Below are positions 54,850 to 64,000 of a DNA stretch of 64,000 nucleotides, piece after piece. The first letter of the stretch is position 1; every line of letters begins with the position of its first letter. The notes under the pieces are model-generated. The model was not told the origin of the DNA. It was given only the letters and a program-made list of their open reading frames with translations, and did no database searches. The stretch comes from a bacterium (GTDB lineage: Bacteria > Myxococcota_A > Bradymonadia > UBA7976 > UBA1532), in NCBI GenBank assembly GCA_030427205.1, contig JAUHXC010000001.1, positions 62,001 through 126,000 of the forward strand, written 5' to 3'. The translations under genes and the position numbers were made by a program.

Positions 54850-55773
54850 ATGAACCTGCGGACTCTCTCTCTGGTGCTGGTGTGCGCGATCTCGACCTTC
54901 GGCTGCGTCGGCGGCGGCGGCGACGGCGGCGGCGGCGACCCGGGCGGCGACGGCGGCGACCCGGGCAGCGACGGCGGGGCCGGCGGCGTCGGCGGAGGCG
55001 GCGGCGAAGGCGGCGCGGGCGGCGCCGAGCCCGGCGAGTGTGCGCCGAACGACCCGGCCAACCTGGTGGCGATCTTCGACGCGGTCGCCGCGGCCGGCGG
55101 CGGCGCGGCCGCGGCGGCCGATCAGATCAACTGCTCGACGGCGTGCGGCGTGCTCTCGGCGTGCATGCAGACCACCTGCGGGGTCGCCGACCAGACCCAG
55201 GTCGCCTTCTCGGTGAGCGCGTGCCTCATGGCGTGCATGGATCGCGACGAGGCGGCGGTGGGCGCGGTGCTGGCGGCGACGGGCATGGCCACCTGCGTCG
55301 GCATCGACGACGACCTGTGCGACGACTGGTTCGCGCCGGGTTGCGGCCAGGGCGGCGGCGGCATGGGCGGCGGCGGCATGGGCGGCGGTGGCATGGGCGG
55401 CGGCGGCATGGGCGGCGAGCCCGACCTCTCCGACTGCGACCCCGAGCGCTGGTGCCCGGCGACGGCCTGCATGCTCGACTGCGGCGACGAGGCCTGCGCC
55501 CGCGCGTGCGTCGAGGACCGCTGCGGCCCCGACGGCGAGGCCTGCCGCGGCTGCCCCATGGGCGACGCGCGCCCGGTCTGCGCCTTCTGCGCCGAGGCGG
55601 GCTTCGACGACGTCTGCAGCTGCGACCTGGGCGTGGTGTGCGATGTGGTGCGCTGCGGCGCGGCCTGCGACTCGGAGGACGAGGCCTGCCGCGACGCGTG
55701 CGCCGCGCCGTGCGAGCCGCGGTCGGGCACGCCGTGCGCCTGCACGCCGGAGCAGGTGATGAGCTGCCTCTGA
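54850..55773 (+). CDS. Cysteine-rich lipoprotein with glycine-methionine repeats
   Basis: 307 residues. Lipobox in VLVCAISTFGC; then a Gly/Asp-rich spacer. Two cysteine-rich domains (about 90-165 and 195-300, pairs such as STACGVLSACMQTTC, CPATACMLDCGDEAC, CGAACDSEDEACRDAC) flank four GGGGM repeats (about 168-188). The cysteine spacing resembles Myxococcota secreted proteins with many disulfides. Function unknown. GGAG lies 5 bp before the ATG. Confidence 0.83.
   Translation: MNLRTLSLVLVCAISTFGCVGGGGDGGGGDPGGDGGDPGSDGGAGGVGGGGGEGGAGGAEPGECAPNDPANLVAIFDAVAAAGGGAAAAADQINCSTACGVLSACMQTTCGVADQTQVAFSVSACLMACMDRDEAAVGAVLAATGMATCVGIDDDLCDDWFAPGCGQGGGGMGGGGMGGGGMGGGGMGGEPDLSDCDPERWCPATACMLDCGDEACARACVEDRCGPDGEACRGCPMGDARPVCAFCAEAGFDDVCSCDLGVVCDVVRCGAACDSEDEACRDACAAPCEPRSGTPCACTPEQVMSCL
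55351..55416 (+). repeat. 15-bp tandem repeats coding GGGGM
   Basis: About four copies of GGCGGCGGCGGCATG in frame within the Cys-rich lipoprotein gene, with a single T change. Length change would keep the frame. Confidence 0.85.
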
Positions 55774-55788
55774 CCGGGGCGGGCTCGG

Positions 55789-56853
55789 TCAGCAGCCGCC
55801 GAGCAGGCCGCGCACGCAGACCTGGGCGCTGGCTTCGAGCCCGCCGTCGTCGCTGACGGTGACCTCGACCTCGACGCTGGCCAGCCCGAGCAGCATCACC
55901 AGCGCGTTGACCGCGAGCCCGTCGGCGAAGAGGTGGCCGCCGCGATCGGCTTCGGGGTCGAAGCGATGGACCGCCGGCAGGATCACCTCGACGTCGCCCA
56001 GCGCGATACCGGCGACCCGCACGATGCGGGCGGAGAACTCGACCTCGCCGGCATAGTCGGCGACATCGCGCCCGTCGCCGTCGAGGGCGCGCACCGATAC
56101 GTCGAAGGCCGCGCCGAGGATGTGCTGGCCGCCCTCGAGCACCAGCTCGAGCACCTCGGCCACGATCGGCGGCGGCGGCGGCGGCTCGGGGCTCTCGGGC
56201 AGGCCGAAGGCGGGGCGCAGCGTGATCACGCCGCCGGCGATGACCCGCGCTTCGAGCAGGTCGAGGGTCTCGAAGCCCTCGAAGAGCGCCGGCAGCTCGA
56301 TCTCGACGTCGTAGAGGCCCACCGGGACATCGCCGGTGAAGCCCTGCTCGCCCAGCGCGAGGGCGTACTCGGCGGGGTCGCCGGGCAGCGGATCGCGGGG
56401 GATGAGCCGCACCGAGGCCCCGTCGAGGGCGTCGAGCGCACCGAGGCCGAGCGGGGCGACCACCAGCCGGCCGAACGGGTCGACCACCAGCCGCACCACC
56501 ACCTCTTCGCCGGCCTCGACCCGAAACTCCGCGCTGGCGCCCAGATAGAGCGGGCGCCCGGCCACCTCGCCCGTGAGCTCGAGCCGATCGTAGAGGCCCG
56601 GTTCGAGGTCGAAGAGCGCCTCGTCGGGCTCGCCGGCGGCGGGGTCCTGCGGGTCGGGGAAGCGCCAGACGACGGTCTGCTCTGCGCCCTGCCAGGCGAT
56701 CAGGGTCATGCCGTCGGCGGCGGCGACCATCTCGGCGGTGAGCGCCAGGCGGGCGGTGCCCACTGGCGGCGCGGGCTCGCCGGGGTCGCAGGCGGCCAAC
56801 AGGGCGATGCAGAAGAGGGCGCTACAGAAGAGGGCGCGGGCCGACGGGCGCAT
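55789..56853 (-). CDS. Hypothetical lipoprotein at the end of the FecR operon
   Basis: 354 residues. Signal with a duplicated ALFC block (ALFCSALFCIALLAAC). The mature part is beta-rich with carboxypeptidase-regulatory or Ig-like segments (EALFDLEPGLYDRLELTGEV, FTGDVPVGLYDVEIELPALF) and a Pro run near residue 225, followed by a C-terminal Ig-like domain (VEFSARIVRVAGIALGDVEV, ASVEVEVTVSDDGGLEASAQ). No family assigned. It starts 1 bp after the FecR-domain gene ends, so it is certainly co-transcribed; likely surface exposed. Confidence 0.82.
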   Translation of the reverse strand: MRPSARALFCSALFCIALLAACDPGEPAPPVGTARLALTAEMVAAADGMTLIAWQGAEQTVVWRFPDPQDPAAGEPDEALFDLEPGLYDRLELTGEVAGRPLYLGASAEFRVEAGEEVVVRLVVDPFGRLVVAPLGLGALDALDGASVRLIPRDPLPGDPAEYALALGEQGFTGDVPVGLYDVEIELPALFEGFETLDLLEARVIAGGVITLRPAFGLPESPEPPPPPPIVAEVLELVLEGGQHILGAAFDVSVRALDGDGRDVADYAGEVEFSARIVRVAGIALGDVEVILPAVHRFDPEADRGGHLFADGLAVNALVMLLGLASVEVEVTVSDDGGLEASAQVCVRGLLGGC

Positions 56854-56854
56854 A

Positions 56855-58030
56855 TCACCGCCTCCGGATCTCGACCTCGACCCGCACCCGACCGGTGGTC
56901 GGCACCGGCGGCAGGTCGTCGAGGCCGGTGATGATACCGTCGGGCAGGATCTCGGGCAGCAGGCCCTCGGGCCCGCCGGGCAGGACCGGCAGGCCGTCGA
57001 GCTGCGGCTGGGGCAGCTGAGGCGGCATCTGGTCGGGCATCTGATCGGGCATCTGGCCGGCGATCAGGTCGGGCAGCCGCAGGATGCCGTCGCCGTCTGC
57101 GGGCACGTCCACCTCGACGCCGGGCAGCCGCACGTCGACGCCCGCGCCACCGGGCACGGCATCGACGACCTGCTCGACGACGCCGGTGGGGTCGACGCCG
57201 CCGGCGGTCGGATCAAAGGGGCGCGGCCGGTTCGGCGCGTCGGGCGCCCGGGGGCCGTCGGGGGCCGGCTCGCCGTCGGGGGTCGAGTCGCCGGCGCCGG
57301 GCGCAGCGCCCCGTTCGAAGTCGCGGGGCGTGGGGCGGGTCGGCGCGCCGATGTCGAGCCGGCCGCCCGCCACGGCGCTGACCCGCAGGGTGCTGCCGGG
57401 CTCCACGGCCCGCTGCTCGCCGTCGCCGAGGTCGATCCACAAGCGCCGATTGCCCGCCCGGATCTCGGCGGCGCCCGAGGCCAGGGCGAGCTGCACCTCG
57501 CGGGGGGCCTGGCTGGGGTCGAAGAGCATCGGCGAGATGCGCAGCCGGGTCTTGGACTCGAGCATGACCACGGTGCCGTCGACGAAGCGCAGCTCGGCGG
57601 TGCTCGACGCCCAGGTGCGCATCGCGTCGAAGAGGGCCACCGGCTCGTCGAGGCCGACGTTGGACCACTGCTCGGCGGTCTGCGGCTGGCGCTCGACCCG
57701 GCCGGCGAGGTCGGTGACCATCGCCACCTCGACGGCGGCGCCGCGCTCGGCGTGGGCCGGGGTCGGGCCGATGACGGCGAGGGCGAGCACCGTCAGCATT
57801 GCGATCAGCCCGCCGGCCCGGGTCCCGCGGCCCCGGGCGGGAGGCGCCGAGGCGGGGGTATTGCGGGTCCGGACGATGGCGCGGGCCCGCAGCAGCCGCA
57901 GCACGGCGCCGCTGGCGTGGGCGGCGGGCGCGGGCGAGCGGGGCAGGTCGTTTTGCGATGGCCTCATCGGACGGGCTCCGGGCGTCGGGTGCGCCGGCTT
58001 GCCCATGCATTTTTCGGACCGTCGATTCAT
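56855..58030 (-). CDS. FecR domain protein
   Basis: 391 residues from an ATG with a perfect AGGAGG at 58036-58041. Unusual 70-residue basic N-terminal extension, then a signal or anchor helix (LIAMLTVLALAVIGPTPAHA). FecR domain at about 95-205 (LAGRVERQPQTAEQWSNVG, TWASSTAELRFVDGTVVMLE, GAAEIRAGNRRLWIDLGDGE). The C-terminal half is disordered, Pro/Gly/Asp-rich, with DQMP repeats (57001-57060). FecR domains sense or bind cell-surface partners; here a TPR-barrel protein is encoded directly upstream in the operon. Confidence 0.85.
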   Translation of the reverse strand: MNRRSEKCMGKPAHPTPGARPMRPSQNDLPRSPAPAAHASGAVLRLLRARAIVRTRNTPASAPPARGRGTRAGGLIAMLTVLALAVIGPTPAHAERGAAVEVAMVTDLAGRVERQPQTAEQWSNVGLDEPVALFDAMRTWASSTAELRFVDGTVVMLESKTRLRISPMLFDPSQAPREVQLALASGAAEIRAGNRRLWIDLGDGEQRAVEPGSTLRVSAVAGGRLDIGAPTRPTPRDFERGAAPGAGDSTPDGEPAPDGPRAPDAPNRPRPFDPTAGGVDPTGVVEQVVDAVPGGAGVDVRLPGVEVDVPADGDGILRLPDLIAGQMPDQMPDQMPPQLPQPQLDGLPVLPGGPEGLLPEILPDGIITGLDDLPPVPTTGRVRVEVEIRRR

Positions 58031-58079
58031 GCACGCCTCCTGCGGCCGGTCGCGGGCTCGCTGCGCCGCGAGTGTGGGG

Positions 58080-59303
58080 TCAGAACCACACCTCCAGGGT
58101 GCTGCCCACCACGATCCGATCGATGCGCGCGCCCTCGACATCGGTGCGCCGCGCCTGCTGCCAGATGCCGTCGACGGCGAGGGCGGCGCGCCCGCCGAGC
58201 TCGAGCCGCCCGCCGGCGCCGACCCGCGGGGCGATGGCGTCGCCGACCACCGCCCGCCGCCAGCCGAAGCCGCCGAGCAGGTAGACCCCGCCCAGCGCGC
58301 CGGAGATGCCGGGCCGCACGTCGGCGGCGATGCCGGCGTAGCTGCGGTCGCCGGGGCCGACCCACTGCCCGCCGAGGCGGCCGTCGACCGAGAAGAGGCC
58401 CGCCTTCCAGGTGCCGCCGACCGCCGCTTCGCTCCACAGCTCGGCGGGCGAGGCGCCGTCGTCGGTCTCGGCGAAGGCGAAGCCGAAGAGCCGCACCCGG
58501 GCCCACGGGCCGCCGCTCGGGCCGGCCCGCCGCCACCAGCCCACCAGCCCCAGACCCAGGTGATGCGGGTCGCCGAGGCGGCCGGCGAGCGTGCCGCGCA
58601 GCTCGCCGCCATAGCCCAGTCGGTCGGCGCCGAGGCGATGCTCCCGGTGACCGTCGAGCCACAGGGAGGTGTGGTCCAGACGTCCCGGATCGGCGGCCTC
58701 GGCGATGTGCAGCGTGCGGTCGAGGCCGCCGCGCAGGCGCACCACCCCGTCGGGGTCGGCCCGGGTCCAGGCGGCCTCGCCGGCCAGCGCCAGCCGCCAT
58801 GCGGCGGGGTCGTCGGCGACGGGCAGCGGATCGTCGTCGACGATCTGCCCGCGGCGCTCGGGGTCGAGGGCGGCGGCGCGGCTGTCGTGATAGCCGCCGA
58901 GGGCCAGCCGCCCGCCCCAGCGGCCCGGCGGCGGGGCGGCGGCCGTGGGCCCCAGCAGCCGGCGCGCCTCGTCGGCGGCGACCCGCGGGCCGGTGGCGGC
59001 GATGGGTTCGAGCAGGGCCCGGGCGCGCTCGGACTGCCCGCGGGCGAGGGCCACCCGGGCCAGCATCAGCCGGGCGCGCACCGCGTCGGGCCAAGCGGCG
59101 ATCACCCGCTGGGCGCAGGCCTGGGCCTGATCGACGGCGCCGCTGGCCAGCAGCCGGTCGGCGAAAGCCAGGGCCAGCCCCGGGCGCAGCGGCGCGGCGG
59201 CGAGCGCTTGTCGGGCCTGCTCGGCGCCGGGGTCGGCCTGCTCGACGTTCAGCGGGCAGGCGACGGTCGCCGCGGCCAGCGCCGCCCAGAGCACCGCCTG
59301 CAT
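58080..59303 (-). CDS. TPR plus beta-barrel outer-membrane protein
   Basis: 407 residues. Short signal (AVLWAALAAATVAC), TPR repeats at about 28-120 (ALAFADRLLASGAVDQAQAC, ARLMLARVALARGQSERAR) and then a beta-strand-rich part to the end with aromatic girdles and terminal Phe (STLEVWF), as in Slam-like or DUF560 barrels. It overlaps the upstream kinase gene (TGATG). Possible exporter or displayer of surface proteins; inference from architecture. Confidence 0.78.
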   Translation of the reverse strand: MQAVLWAALAAATVACPLNVEQADPGAEQARQALAAAPLRPGLALAFADRLLASGAVDQAQACAQRVIAAWPDAVRARLMLARVALARGQSERARALLEPIAATGPRVAADEARRLLGPTAAAPPPGRWGGRLALGGYHDSRAAALDPERRGQIVDDDPLPVADDPAAWRLALAGEAAWTRADPDGVVRLRGGLDRTLHIAEAADPGRLDHTSLWLDGHREHRLGADRLGYGGELRGTLAGRLGDPHHLGLGLVGWWRRAGPSGGPWARVRLFGFAFAETDDGASPAELWSEAAVGGTWKAGLFSVDGRLGGQWVGPGDRSYAGIAADVRPGISGALGGVYLLGGFGWRRAVVGDAIAPRVGAGGRLELGGRAALAVDGIWQQARRTDVEGARIDRIVVGSTLEVWF

Positions 59304-60684
59304 CAAGCGGCCTCGGCGGGCGCGAGGCGCTCGGCGGAGGCGGGCACCTCGATGGTGAACCGCGCGCCGTCGACGGTGACCGTGCCGCCGTGGGCCTCGA
59401 CCGCCAGCCGCACGAACGCCAGCCCCAGCCCGGTGCCGCGGCCCCGATCGAGGGTGCCGAACATCTCGAAGACTTGCTCGACCCGATCGGGCGGGATGCC
59501 GTCGCCGGCGTCCTCGACCACCAGCAGCAGCCGCTCGCCGTCGACGGCGGCGCTGAGCGAGATCGGGCTCTGGCCGTAGTGCAGGGCGTTGGTGAGCAGG
59601 TTCTGCAGGACGCGCTCGAGCAGCCGCCGATCGCCGACGGCGGTGACGTGGTCGTCTTCGGGGCTGACGACCTCGACCCGGTAGCCCGACTGCGCGGCGA
59701 GCACCTCGATGGTGCGCAGCGCGTCGTCGACCAGATCGTCGACCACGAACCGGCTGGGCTCGAGCTCGACCTTCCCGCTCTCGAGGCGGGCGACCATCAA
59801 CAGGTCGGCGATCATCTCCATCAGCCCCTGGCAGCGCGCCTTGCCCTCGACGAGAAGCTCGTGGTCCTCCTCGTCGAGGTCGGCGGTCTCGAGCAGGCCC
59901 AGCAGCATGATCAGGTTCGACAGCGGGCCCTTGAGATCGTGTACCAGCATGTGGGTCATCGCGTCGCGCATCTCTTCGGTGCGCTTGAGCGCGACGTTGG
60001 TCGCCCGCAGCTCGGCCTCGCGCTCGGCCACCGCCGCCGCCGCCTCGCGGAAGGCCCGGCCCAGCTCCTTGAGCTCCCGCGGGCCGTCGACCGGCACCGC
60101 CTCGGCGTCGGCGTAGCGCCCCGCCGCGAGCCGCTCGACGCCGACCCGCAGCCGGCGCACCGGCGAGGCGAGGGCCAGGGCCAGGAGCCCGGCGAGGGCC
60201 AGGGCGACGAGGGCCACCGTCACCGTCACCCGCAGCGCGCCGGTGGTCAGCGCGTCGCGCCGGGCCTGCACCGACTCGGCGGAGAGGTGGATGCGCACCT
60301 GGCCGATGGGGCTGTGGAAGCCCTCGGCATCGGGCGGCCCGAGCACCGGCATCACCACCGGATCGGCCCCTTCGACGAGCGGGCGGAAATCGCGGGCGAC
60401 GACCGTGCGGCCCGCGATGTTGCTCACCTCGACCCGGGCGACGTCCTTCTCGGTGTCGAGGCGGTCGACGGCGGCCTCGACCCGGCTGAGCAGCCCCATC
60501 TCGAGCGGCCCGGAGAGCTGAGCCACCAGCCCGCGGGCGATGGCCCCCGAGCGCAGGGTCAGGTCGCGCACCGCGTGGCCCGTCTGCTGGGCGACGAGCA
60601 CGCCCGCGACCGCAGCGGCGGTCGCGATCACCAGCACGGCGGCGAACAGCACCAGCCGGGCGCTCATGCCGGTGAGGCGATCGA

Positions 60685-60688
<4 letters not shown>
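59303..60688 (-). CDS. Sensor histidine kinase with HAMP domain
   Basis: 461 residues. Two membrane helices (10-32 and about 155-175) flank a periplasmic sensor. HAMP (about 178-230), HisKA with phospho-His in THMLVHDLKGPLSNL, and HATPase (N box LLTNALHYGQ, VVEDAGDGIPP, GTGLGLAFVRLAVEAHGG). It overlaps the NtrC-type regulator by 4 bp, which is its evident partner. Confidence 0.94.
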
Positions 60689-62130
<1,442 letters not shown>

Positions 62131-62211
62131 CGGTGGGGCTCCCTCGCACAGGCGCGTCTGCGATCGGTATAGCAGATCGCCGCCCGCGGCGCGGCGGGCT
62201 CACCGCGGCTG

Positions 62212-63213
62212 TCAGAAGCGGCCCGAGACCACGCAGCCCCGGGGCCCGGCCGACAGGCTGATGGTCGCCGCGTCGTCCGGGTCGTCGTCGCCGCCCCAGC
62301 TGAGCAGGATCACGCCGGTGATCAGCGCGGCGCCGGCGACGGCGGCGGCGACGGTGCTGCTCGTATCGTAGGTGGCGACCTGGCGGTTGGCGGCGTCCCA
62401 CGCCTCACCGCCTTCGGCGGCCTCACGGTCGTCGGCCGCTTCGACCCCCAGCCCGTAGAGCACCGCGCCGCTGGCGCCGGCGGCGACGGCGGTGCCCAGC
62501 GCGACATAACCCCAGCCGCCGGTCCCGAACTCGGTGCGCACCTCGGGCGGCGGGGTCGGCGGCGGCGCGGGCAGCGGGGCGAGGGCCGCCTGCACCCGCA
62601 GCCCCTCGCCGGGCAGGACCTTGGCGGTCTGGCGCCAGCGGGCGTGGCCCTCGCGCTCGAGCACCAGGGTGTGGGTGCCGGCCACCAGCCGCATGACCAG
62701 CGGGGTGGTGCCGCGGGGCGCCTCTTCGCCTTCGAGCCGCACGGTGGCGCCCGGCGGCGCGGTCTCGATGCGCACCTCGGGCCGCAGGCGCTCGATCACC
62801 GCGCGGGCGGCGGTCGCCTTGTCGGCGGGCGGCGCGGTGGCCAGGAACTGCTCGAGGGCATCGACCGCCTCGGCGTAGCGGGCGAGCTGCTCGAGCACCA
62901 GCCCCTGATTGGCCACGTAGCGCGGGTCGGGGTCGAGGCGATGGGCCGCCTGCAGGCGCTGCAGCGCGAGGGCGTATTGACCGGCGAGGTAGGCCTCGTC
63001 GGCCTGGGTCTTGAGCCGGGCGGCGGCGGCCCGCTCGGCCTCGGTCGGCGGGCTGCCCGCGGTCTCCTGCGCGTGCCCGACGGCGGGGGCGACGCCGAGG
63101 CACAGCGCGACACCGAGGCGCAGCGCGACACCGAGGCGCAGCGCGACGCCGAGGCACGGCGCGGGCGCGCCGGCGAGCAGGCAGCGCAGACGGCGGAGGG
63201 GAGAGCGGGTCAC
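62212..63213 (-). CDS. TPR and PEGA domain protein with repeat-built signal peptide
   Basis: 333 residues. The signal peptide h-region is four copies of LGVAL(R/C), coded by 18-bp DNA repeats at about 63091-63165. Then TPR helices (ADEAYLAGQYALALQRLQAA, LVLEQLARYAEAVDALEQFL), a PEGA domain (VRIETAPPGATVRLEGEEAP, THTLVLEREGHARWRQTAKV), a Pro spacer and two C-terminal membrane helices (YVALGTAVAAGASGAVLYGLG, AAAVAGAALITGVILLSWGG). A common Myxococcota architecture of unknown role. The GTG start overlaps the upstream stop (GTGA). Confidence 0.84.
   Translation of the reverse strand: MTRSPLRRLRCLLAGAPAPCLGVALRLGVALRLGVALCLGVAPAVGHAQETAGSPPTEAERAAAARLKTQADEAYLAGQYALALQRLQAAHRLDPDPRYVANQGLVLEQLARYAEAVDALEQFLATAPPADKATAARAVIERLRPEVRIETAPPGATVRLEGEEAPRGTTPLVMRLVAGTHTLVLEREGHARWRQTAKVLPGEGLRVQAALAPLPAPPPTPPPEVRTEFGTGGWGYVALGTAVAAGASGAVLYGLGVEAADDREAAEGGEAWDAANRQVATYDTSSTVAAAVAGAALITGVILLSWGGDDDPDDAATISLSAGPRGCVVSGRF
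63091..63165 (-). repeat. 18-bp tandem repeats in a signal peptide
   Basis: About four copies of an 18-bp unit (ACCGAGGCGCAGCGCGAC on the plus strand) encode the hydrophobic core of the PEGA protein's signal peptide; the two middle copies are identical. Confidence 0.88.
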
Positions 63214-64000
63214 GGGCAGGGCTCCAGGAGGCGGCAGCGATCGCCTGCGTCGAGGGTACAACAGCCGATGCGCCCGTAGGGACCATCGGGCCCGTCCGCG
63301 GCGGAGGGTCCGCAGCCGGGGCGCGAGCCGCCCGACCCGCCGGGGCCCGGAGTGCCCTCGTCCATGCTGTCGATGATGGCCAGATCGATCGCCTCGGGCT
63401 CGGCGAGCGGCACGCCGAACGCGGTGGCCATCACCACGCCGACCCGATCGATCTCTTCGGGGTGGTCGGTATCGGGGTCGGCCTCGCGGCCCACGCGCAG
63501 CACGGCGAACGAGGGCCCGCCGGCGCCGCCGCCGCCGTGTCCGCCGCAGCCGCCGTCGCCGCCGTCGCCGCCGTCGCCGCCGCGCCCGCAGGCGAGGCAG
63601 GTGGCGTGGCCCCGGCCCAGCCCGCCCGGTCGCCCCGGCGCGCCGGTGCCGCCGGCGCCGCCGATGCCGCCGGTGCCGCCCGCCGCCGGCTCGAGGCGGC
63701 AGTTGTGCAGCGCGACCCGACCGCCGGCCACCAGCAACGCCACGCTGGCGCCGCCGCCGTCGGCCGCGCCGCCGCCGCTGCCGGCGCATCCGCCCGCCCC
63801 GCCGCCGCCGCCGCCGCCGCTGCGGGTCGCGCGATCACCGGACCACATGCCGCCGCCGCCGCCGCCGCCGCCGAAGCCGGGGCCGCCGCGCACGCCATCG
63901 GCGCTCTGGCCCGGCGTCCAATTGCCGGCGACGAAGCGCCCGCGGCCGCCGTCGGCCTCGCCGTTCGCCCCATGGCTGCCGCTGGGGCCGTGCCCGCCGT
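63210..64000 (-). CDS. Glycine-rich secreted protein (5' end outside window)
   Basis: At least 263 codons; the frame is open to base 64000, so the N-terminus lies beyond. Repeated GGxGGxGG tracts (GGRGRFVAGNWTPGQSADG, then runs of eight and more Gly) alternate with short beta segments (ASVALLVAGGRVALHNCRL), as in Myxococcota glycine-rich lipoproteins. The last 80 residues are different: acidic with a possible folded segment (IDRVGVVMATAFGVPLAEPE) and several cysteines (GRIGCCTLDAGDRCRLLEPC). It overlaps the PEGA gene and is probably co-transcribed. Confidence 0.75.
   Translation of the reverse strand, partial: GGHGPSGSHGANGEADGGRGRFVAGNWTPGQSADGVRGGPGFGGGGGGGGMWSGDRATRSGGGGGGGAGGCAGSGGGAADGGGASVALLVAGGRVALHNCRLEPAAGGTGGIGGAGGTGAPGRPGGLGRGHATCLACGRGGDGGDGGDGGCGGHGGGGAGGPSFAVLRVGREADPDTDHPEEIDRVGVVMATAFGVPLAEPEAIDLAIIDSMDEGTPGPGGSGGSRPGCGPSAADGPDGPYGRIGCCTLDAGDRCRLLEPCP

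Overview
The window is a gene-dense, very GC-rich stretch of a Gram-negative chromosome. It holds outer-membrane receptors, TonB/ExbB/ExbD, many lipoproteins, FHA/DUF4388 proteins, a Ser/Thr kinase with an N-terminal zinc ribbon, EF-hand-like MopE-type repeats, glycine-rich secreted proteins and two-component systems beside surface proteins. That mix points to a Myxococcota-type lineage (former Deltaproteobacteria, perhaps Bradymonadia or Polyangia); this is inference from gene content. No rRNA, tRNA, CRISPR array, insertion sequence or prophage was seen. No gene-free gap exceeds 300 bases.

Left part (1-20 kb): a dnaG-rpoD macromolecular-synthesis operon on the minus strand, preceded by an unknown gene instead of rpsU; an FHA/DUF4388 protein; tatA; guanine deaminase; a membrane Ser/Thr kinase; glycyl-tRNA synthetase; an M50 protease; a dienoyl-CoA-isomerase-like crotonase next to a DUF2325 protein; a TPR protein coupled to a four-haem cytochrome; a 4-TM membrane protein; a methyltransferase with a TerB-like protein; and a GFA-family protein.

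Middle (20-41 kb): a Tat-exported DUF362 protein; DUF4912 plus a GH57-like protein lacking its nucleophile; a UvrD-family helicase and a Tim44-like protein; a solitary eCIS-type DUF4157 protein with a putative Cys/His hydrolase tail; a lidless Hsp70 paired with a pseudo-receiver/J-domain protein; the envelope-synthesis run uppS-cdsA-rseP-tsaB; then exported proteins with MopE-like repeats and a parallel beta-helix.

Right part (41-64 kb): an exbB-exbD-tonB-receptor-lipoprotein operon; a minus-strand histidine kinase - response regulator - Lnt/caspase-like fusion - two paralogous Cys-rich lipoproteins cluster; a TauE/SafE transporter; a glutamine amidotransferase with mobA; and a minus-strand run of glycine-rich protein, PEGA/TPR protein, NtrC-type regulator, histidine kinase, TPR-barrel protein, FecR protein and lipoprotein.

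The strongest candidate for an undescribed system is 46793-52437. An apolipoprotein-N-acyltransferase-like enzyme carries an extra C-terminal domain with a clan-CD (caspase/clostripain-type) His/Cys pair. It is encoded directly upstream of two recently duplicated lipoproteins with an identical cysteine-rich C-terminus, under an adjacent two-component system. Other oddities are two independent 14-bp tandem duplications that copy stop/start junctions, a small membrane-protein gene that looks leaderless and whose start codon overlaps that of a divergent gene, and tandem repeats inside signal-peptide cores.
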